A stretch of DNA of 64,000 bases from Bog-756 sp963831535 (lineage in GTDB: Bacteria > Actinomycetota > Acidimicrobiia > Acidimicrobiales > RAAP-2): contig CAWHQP010000010.1 in the NCBI GenBank assembly GCA_963831535.1, positions 186,001 through 250,000 on the forward strand. Reading direction: 5' to 3'. Both the position numbers and the translations under genes were made by a program. The notes beneath the pieces were generated by a model. It saw only the letters and a list, made by a program, of their open reading frames with translations, had not been told where the DNA came from and ran no database searches. Positions 59,785 to 64,000 of this stretch are shown here, one piece after another; within the stretch, counting starts at the first letter, position 1, and each line of letters begins with the position of its first letter.

Positions 59785-61431
59785 ATGAACTGCCTGGCCC
59801 TGCGACGGTGCGCCGGGGCACTCGTTGCCCTGGGCATCCTCGTCTGCTCATCCGGTCCCCCGGCGTCGGCATCGTCATTCCCAGGTGTCGATGCGGCGAG
59901 TGGCCCAGTCGGTCCCCTCCGGTCTCTCGGCGGCCCTGACCTGGTGGATCAGGACGGCCGCACCGTTCTGCTCCACGGCGTCAATCTCGTCTACAAGGTC
60001 CCCCCCTACGAAGTGGAGGTGCAGGGAACCGGGCGCAACGTCCTCACCCCACACGAAGCGCAGCGCATAGCCCAGCTCGGTTTCAACGTCGTGCGCCTCG
60101 GGATCATCTGGAAGGGGCTCGAACCGGGCACCGACCCGATCAACGACGCCGCCATCTGCACCCCCGGTGATCCGAGGACGCCCGGGCCCAACCAGTTCAA
60201 CACTCCGGTGTTCAACGCATACATGGACCGGCTGGAGGCCACCGTCTCGCTCCTGGCCCGATACGGGATCTCTTCACTCATTGATATGCACCAGGACGTG
60301 TACAACGAAGCCTTCGGAGGAGAGGGAGCTCCGAACTGGGCCGTGTGCACCGACGGAGTCGTCCCTAGACCCCGGCGGCATGTGCACAATTGGAGTGTCA
60401 ACTATGCCGGGCCGGGCGTGGGTGTGGCGTACGACCACTTCTGGAAGAACGATGTGGTCGGGGATCTTCAGGGTCAGTTCGACCAGCTCTGGACCAGGAT
60501 CGCCGCCAGGTTTCGGGGCAATCCGTGGATCGTCGGTTACGACCCGTTCAACGAGCCCTATGGCTCCGGACTGAGCACCCGTCCGGTCAACCCTGGCTTC
60601 GACGCTGAACTCGAGTGCTTCTACACCGGTCGGGCCCATCCCGGGCTCGACCAGGGCGGCCTGCCTGTCCAATGCCCGTCCGATGATCCCGAGGTAGGGC
60701 TCATTCCGCGTATCGAGGCCGCCGACCCCACCCACCTGGTGGCCTACGAGGGCAACTACGGAACGGACTCAGGGGTGCCCAACTACATCGGCGCCATGGA
60801 CTATCCGCGACTGGTCCTCAACTTTCACGACTATTGCTTCCTGCACGTGCCCAACGGTCCCGAGCCACCCGACTTCGCATCGGTTTGCGGGCCTCTGGAA
60901 AGCCACGTATTCGCCCAGCACAGCGACGAGCGCGGCAACGACACCACGACCGAGCAGCCCGGCGGCCCGGGTTGGCTGCTCACCGAGTTCGGAGCCACCA
61001 CCGACTCAACCGATCTCGCCCGCATCACATCCGACGCCGATGCCAACCTCGTCGGCTGGATCTACTGGCAGTGGATCAACTACGACGATCCGACCGGGTC
61101 GCACTCCTCAGCCCTCTGGCCCCCACGGGCGGCCACGGGATCGCAGCTCAAGGTGCTGTCCCAAACCTACGCCTCGGCCGTGGCGGGAACCCTTCAGGCC
61201 ATGGTCTTTGATCCCACGACGGGTGCATTCATCGTGCGATACCGGGCGAATCCGACGATCACGGCGCCGACCGTGATCGTCGTCCCGGTCGCCACCCACT
61301 ATCCCCGTGGCTACTGTCTCCGGGTATCGGGCGCCCGGGCGATATCCCGACCCGATGCGACCCGCATCGACATCGAGAACGGAAAGGATGCTGCATCGGT
61401 GGTGGTTTCGGTCACCCAGGGGCGGTGTTGA
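59785..61431 (+). CDS. Secreted GH5-type (endoglycoceramidase-like) glycosidase
   Basis: A 548-residue exported TIM-barrel glycosidase. The signal peptide is LRRCAGALVALGILVCSSGP. Family motifs: LHGVNLVYKVPPYE, FNVVRLGIIWKGLEP, SSLIDMHQDVYNEAF, YDPFNEPYGSG (acid/base Glu) and WLLTEFGATTD (nucleophile Glu). This pattern is closest to the endoglycoceramidase/beta-glucosidase-like GH5 group. ATG 59785 is the start best supported by the signal peptide. The C-terminal beta domain (about 465-548) is unassigned. Substrate unknown. Confidence 0.85.
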   Translation: MNCLALRRCAGALVALGILVCSSGPPASASSFPGVDAASGPVGPLRSLGGPDLVDQDGRTVLLHGVNLVYKVPPYEVEVQGTGRNVLTPHEAQRIAQLGFNVVRLGIIWKGLEPGTDPINDAAICTPGDPRTPGPNQFNTPVFNAYMDRLEATVSLLARYGISSLIDMHQDVYNEAFGGEGAPNWAVCTDGVVPRPRRHVHNWSVNYAGPGVGVAYDHFWKNDVVGDLQGQFDQLWTRIAARFRGNPWIVGYDPFNEPYGSGLSTRPVNPGFDAELECFYTGRAHPGLDQGGLPVQCPSDDPEVGLIPRIEAADPTHLVAYEGNYGTDSGVPNYIGAMDYPRLVLNFHDYCFLHVPNGPEPPDFASVCGPLESHVFAQHSDERGNDTTTEQPGGPGWLLTEFGATTDSTDLARITSDADANLVGWIYWQWINYDDPTGSHSSALWPPRAATGSQLKVLSQTYASAVAGTLQAMVFDPTTGAFIVRYRANPTITAPTVIVVPVATHYPRGYCLRVSGARAISRPDATRIDIENGKDAASVVVSVTQGRC

Positions 61432-61719
61432 CCCACTTGGCGCAACGGTCGCAACACCCCGTGTGCCCCAATCTGGGCGGTCCACCGCCGTTCGGATCCA
61501 CCATCGCCCGACCGCACACGTGCCTTCCCGACCCGAGCCCTGATCGGCGATGGCATCCTCCGATCGTCGGGTCACTGACCCGACGGAACGCCCACCGGAC
61601 CCATACCCGAATGATCCAGCCAGGCCGGTACCGCGTCGATCGGGCGACCAAAGGCCATCCCCGTGACGGAGGGGATCACTCCTCGGGAGTCGTCAACCCG
61701 GCTCGCGACCTGCGGCCGC

Positions 61720-61995
61720 CTATTGCCGGGTGAGGGTCGGACCATCCGGAACGCCGCCACCTAGCCAGCTCTCCTTGCTCTTCATGGCCAGCGAGAACGG
61801 CAGCGTTCCGATGCCAACGAGAACCATGGCGATCGGCACGAAGATGCCGGTGATGGCAAACACCGCGGCCAGGGGGTAGAAGATCAGGCTCGACGGGATC
61901 TGGAGCACCAGCAGCCCGGCGATCATCCACTTCTGTCCACCGGTCAGCTTCGACCCGGTTGGACCGGGATTGCCCGTCACCGGCTCCGTCTCCAC
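61720..61995 (-). CDS. Small two-helix membrane protein
   Basis: A 91-residue protein. An N-terminal Pro/Gly-rich part (METEPVTGNPGPTGSKL) is followed by two helices: GLLVLQIPSSLIFYPLAAVF and FVPIAMVLVGIGTLPFSLAM. The GTG start follows TAAAAT by six bases. The 288 bp between it and the GH5 gene, and the 263 bp after its start, show no other gene. Function unknown. Confidence 0.65.
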   Translation of the reverse strand: METEPVTGNPGPTGSKLTGGQKWMIAGLLVLQIPSSLIFYPLAAVFAITGIFVPIAMVLVGIGTLPFSLAMKSKESWLGGGVPDGPTLTRQ

Positions 61996-62001
61996 GCAAG
62001 G

Positions 62002-62007
62002 ATTTTA
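62002..62007 (-). promoter_or_regulatory. -10 box (TAAAAT) of leaderless small membrane gene
   Basis: TAAAAT on the minus strand, six bases, GTG 61995. Confidence 0.55.
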
Positions 62008-62258
62008 CCCGGTGGTGCCCACCGGCCACCGGCGGGTCGGCCAGCCAGTTCGACCGGAACCCCGGACTTCAGCGAGGGAGGGAGAAGGTATTTCCCTGCT
62101 GGCCGAAGACCACGACACCGCCTGTCACCGCCGGGTCGGCGGCAGTGATCGCCAGATGACCAGGGACGATGGAGGGCCGTCTGCCCGGGCGCTAGGTGAC
62201 CGCGGTCAGCCGTTGTCATTGGCTGAGCCGGACACCCGACCATCGAACGGTGGGTTGG

Positions 62259-62738
62259 TTAGCGTGACGGCTCATCGGGCTCGTCGGCCTCGATCAGGCG
62301 TTGGAGCAGTCCGATGAGTTGCCGCAGTTCCTCGGGCCGGAGGGTGCCGACGACCCGGGGCGGGCGAAGGAGGATGGCATCGGCGGTCGCAATCGCCTGC
62401 TGGCCTGCGCTCGTGAGCGTGACCAGCTTGCGTCGTCGGTCGTCGGGGTGCAGCTGGCGTTCCACCAGCCCGTGTCCTTCGAGCTTGTCGACGATGAGCG
62501 TCGCATACGGGGCGTCGACCCCGTTGGCCTCGGCCAGTTCGGTGAGCGTCATCGATCCGTGGCGAAGCTGGAAGAGGACCTTTCCCCGCCCGGCGCCGAG
62601 GCGAAACCCGAGTGCCTGTTCGAGATCACCGTGACGGTTGTGTGCATCAACGAACTGCTGCATGAGGCTCCAGGCCTGCTCAGCGGGACCAGCCCCTCGA
62701 CTGGGGTGCGCCTGGCGTGGCGAGCCCTCCTTCACCAT
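62259..62738 (-). CDS. MarR family transcriptional regulator
   Basis: A 159-residue MarR-type protein. RHGSMTLTELAEANGVDAPY, TLIVDKLEGHGLVERQLHPD and the wing RRRKLVTLTSAGQQ are the family features. ATG 62738 overlaps the SDR stop, so it is the second gene of an SDR operon. The AT-rich region upstream of the SDR gene (63446-63486) is its likely operator. Ligand unknown. Confidence 0.88.
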   Translation of the reverse strand: MVKEGSPRQAHPSRGAGPAEQAWSLMQQFVDAHNRHGDLEQALGFRLGAGRGKVLFQLRHGSMTLTELAEANGVDAPYATLIVDKLEGHGLVERQLHPDDRRRKLVTLTSAGQQAIATADAILLRPPRVVGTLRPEELRQLIGLLQRLIEADEPDEPSR

Positions 62739-63424
62739 GGCACCACCCGTCCGAGGTAGTCGACGTAGTGGAGACCGGGTTTGTCCCGAAGGGTGTCGAG
62801 CGTCTCGACCACGTGCGGGATGCTGTCGTCGATGCTGAGCCGGGCGTCGGGACCACCGAGGTCCGTCTTCACCCAGCCGGGGGCCATCAGGACCAAACTC
62901 TTGGGCTCGTCACGATGACGTGCCGCGTAACTGCGCATGAACGTGTTCAGTGCGGCCTTGCTGCCGCGGTAGACCTCGTGGCCGCCCCGCTCGTTGTTGG
63001 CCACGCTGCCCTGACCCGAAGACATCACCCCGATGGTCCCTGTCACCGTGACATGGTCCTGGAGCGCCTCGATGACCCGCAGCGGTCCCAGGGCGTTGGT
63101 CACCATGATCCGGACAAACTCGTCGGTCGATGTCTCGGCCACTGTTCCGTCGGGTTGATTGGTCACACCAGCGTTGACGAAGAGAAGGTCGAACATCCTG
63201 CGGCCCAGGCGGTCGTGTAACCCCGCGATCTGCGCCGGCACGGTGATGTCGACCGTCTCGATTTCGATGTTCCCGAAGCGTTCGGCGAGGTCATGAAGGC
63301 TCGACCGGTCCGAGCTGCGCACCGTGGCGGTGACCTGCCGGCCATCACGCGCCCACTGTTCGGCCAGCGCCAGTCCGAGACCTCGGGAAGCCCCGATCAG
63401 GAGCACCCTGTGCAGGGAGGTCAC
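62732..63424 (-). CDS. SDR family oxidoreductase
   Basis: A 230-residue short-chain dehydrogenase. RVLLIGASRGLGLALAEQWA carries the GxxxGxG motif, LLFVNAG the NNAG variant, IGVMSSGQGSVANNERGG the catalytic Ser region, and YRGSK the Tyr-Lys pair. GTG 63424 has no clear RBS. It is co-transcribed with the MarR gene and preceded by the AT-rich operator. Substrate unknown. Confidence 0.88.
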   Translation of the reverse strand: MTSLHRVLLIGASRGLGLALAEQWARDGRQVTATVRSSDRSSLHDLAERFGNIEIETVDITVPAQIAGLHDRLGRRMFDLLFVNAGVTNQPDGTVAETSTDEFVRIMVTNALGPLRVIEALQDHVTVTGTIGVMSSGQGSVANNERGGHEVYRGSKAALNTFMRSYAARHRDEPKSLVLMAPGWVKTDLGGPDARLSIDDSIPHVVETLDTLRDKPGLHYVDYLGRVVPW

Positions 63425-63445
63425 GGGTGGTGGGCGGGGAACGAG

Positions 63446-63486
63446 ATAGTTATATGCATATAAATAGTTATATGCCTTACAACTAT
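63446..63486. promoter_or_regulatory. AT-rich MarR-type operator
   Basis: ATAGTTATATGC occurs twice (63446-63457 and 63464-63475, 18 bp apart). TTATATGCATATAA (63450-63463) is a perfect 14-bp palindrome, and ATAGTT-N11-AACTAT (63464-63486) is a second inverted repeat. It stands out in this GC-rich DNA and lies 22 bp before the SDR start. Confidence 0.7.
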
Positions 63487-63547
63487 TAGTGTCAAGCTGG
63501 CGTGGCCTGGTCGCCAGAACCGTGCCTCACCGTCCGGCCACGTGCAG

Positions 63548-63670
63548 CTACACCTCGACCTTCTGATGCCATCGCCGCCACGCGTACACACTCAGGGCCA
63601 CGACCACGGCGACAGCAGCCACCACGAGGACAATGTGCGGCCAGTTCAGTTCGGTGTGCGACGTGACCAT
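63548..63670 (-). CDS. 40-codon single-helix membrane protein
   Basis: ATG 63670 opens 40 residues beginning MVTSHTELNWPH, with one strongly hydrophobic helix (IVLVVAAVAVVVALSVYAW) and a basic tail. No RBS is evident. The size and hydrophobicity pattern look real, but no family was recognised. Confidence 0.4.
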   Translation of the reverse strand: MVTSHTELNWPHIVLVVAAVAVVVALSVYAWRRWHQKVEV

Positions 63671-63829
63671 GGTGTTGTGCGCACTGGTCGGGAACTCGCT
63701 CAATGGGCTTCTGTGCAACACGCCGCCAACGTAGTTCGAGCCGGTACTTCTGCGCCGAGACGGGGATTACGCTTCAGGCATAACGGACCGTCAGGCTGCT
63801 CTTCTACGGCGGAATACCGCCGGGGTGAC

Positions 63830-64000
63830 ATGAACCCGAACATCATCGACGTCCGCACCGCCCTGATTCGCCAATGGGGGTTGATCGCGGACGTCGTCGG
63901 CGAGATCGATCTGTCAGCAGCAAGTCGATGCACCGGATGGACGAATCGAGAGGTCCTCGCCCATCTGTACGTCCAACCCCACTTGCTGGCGAAATTCCTC
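63830..64000 (+). CDS. Maleylpyruvate isomerase-like (mycothiol-dependent) protein, partial
   Basis: The start of a gene cut by the window end: 57 codons are visible. MNPNIIDVRTALIRQWGLIA, DVVGEIDLSAASRCTGWTNR and EVLAHLYVQPH match the DinB-like N-terminal domain of mycothiol-dependent maleylpyruvate isomerase and related proteins. ATG 63830. The full length in this family is about 200-280 residues. Confidence 0.65.
   Translation, partial: MNPNIIDVRTALIRQWGLIADVVGEIDLSAASRCTGWTNREVLAHLYVQPHLLAKFL

Noticed and set aside
1..64000. CRISPR arrays, tRNA or rRNA genes, insertion sequences
   Set aside because: No regularly spaced repeats, no cloverleaf-like sequence and no transposase-like protein were seen on either strand.

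Overview
The window is a 64 kb piece of a very GC-rich chromosome. The gene content suggests a free-living actinobacterium, most plausibly an uncultured member of class Acidimicrobiia; this placement is inference. The clues are an F420-type LLM oxidoreductase, an F420-type PPOX flavoprotein, a probable mycothiol-dependent maleylpyruvate-isomerase-like gene, bacterial Ku with split LigD genes, PspC/NarL-type signalling, and many genes with a TANNNT -10 box only 5-7 nt before the start codon (leaderless transcription). I see no rRNA, tRNA, CRISPR array, prophage or insertion sequence.

Layout. 1-10 kb: catabolic and efflux genes with local regulators (EamA transporter, ABM monooxygenase, LLM oxidoreductase, XRE regulator, a pair of MaoC-type hydratases with a small HTH gene, a secreted alpha/beta hydrolase divergent from a TetR gene, a TetR/MFS efflux pair with three tandem operators, and a quinone-oxidoreductase-like enzyme). 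10-18 kb: envelope and signalling genes (MacB-like ABC exporter, small PspC protein, PspC-fused histidine kinase with NarL-type regulator, GAP family membrane protein, PadR/HAAS operon). 18-31 kb: small zinc-ribbon proteins, cupin dioxygenase, SRPBCC protein, methyltransferase, a broken GH114 gene, TraR/DksA-like protein, P450, double-hotdog thioesterase, phosphofructokinase, SoxR with a divergent SDR/QueA-like operon, and a serine hydrolase.

31-44 kb: secreted six-hairpin glycosidase, ABM monooxygenase, MarR/FMN-reductase operon, methyltransferases, CBS protein, amidohydrolase, thioesterase, nitroreductase, Eis-like acetyltransferase and alpha/beta hydrolase. 44-54 kb: DNA end-joining genes. 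An intact set (LigD polymerase, LigD phosphoesterase-ligase, Ku) is followed by a second set (5'-3' exonuclease, ATP-dependent ligase, HhH-PHP protein, LigD polymerase) in which every gene is interrupted by frameshifts, mostly one-base insertions. 54-64 kb: NUDIX hydrolase, Tat-exported phospholipase C-like phosphoesterase, metallophosphoesterase, PPOX protein, TEX30-like hydrolase, RNase Z (one frameshift), secreted GH5 enzyme, and a MarR/SDR operon behind an AT-rich operator.

How it works together: most of the window reads as an accessory metabolic region of oxidoreductases, thioesterases, hydratases and hydrolases, many beside their own TetR, MarR, SoxR, PadR or XRE regulators and recognisable palindromic operators. 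The end-joining block is the only multi-gene DNA repair module. The frameshift clusters must be checked against raw reads before any of the broken genes is called a real pseudogene.
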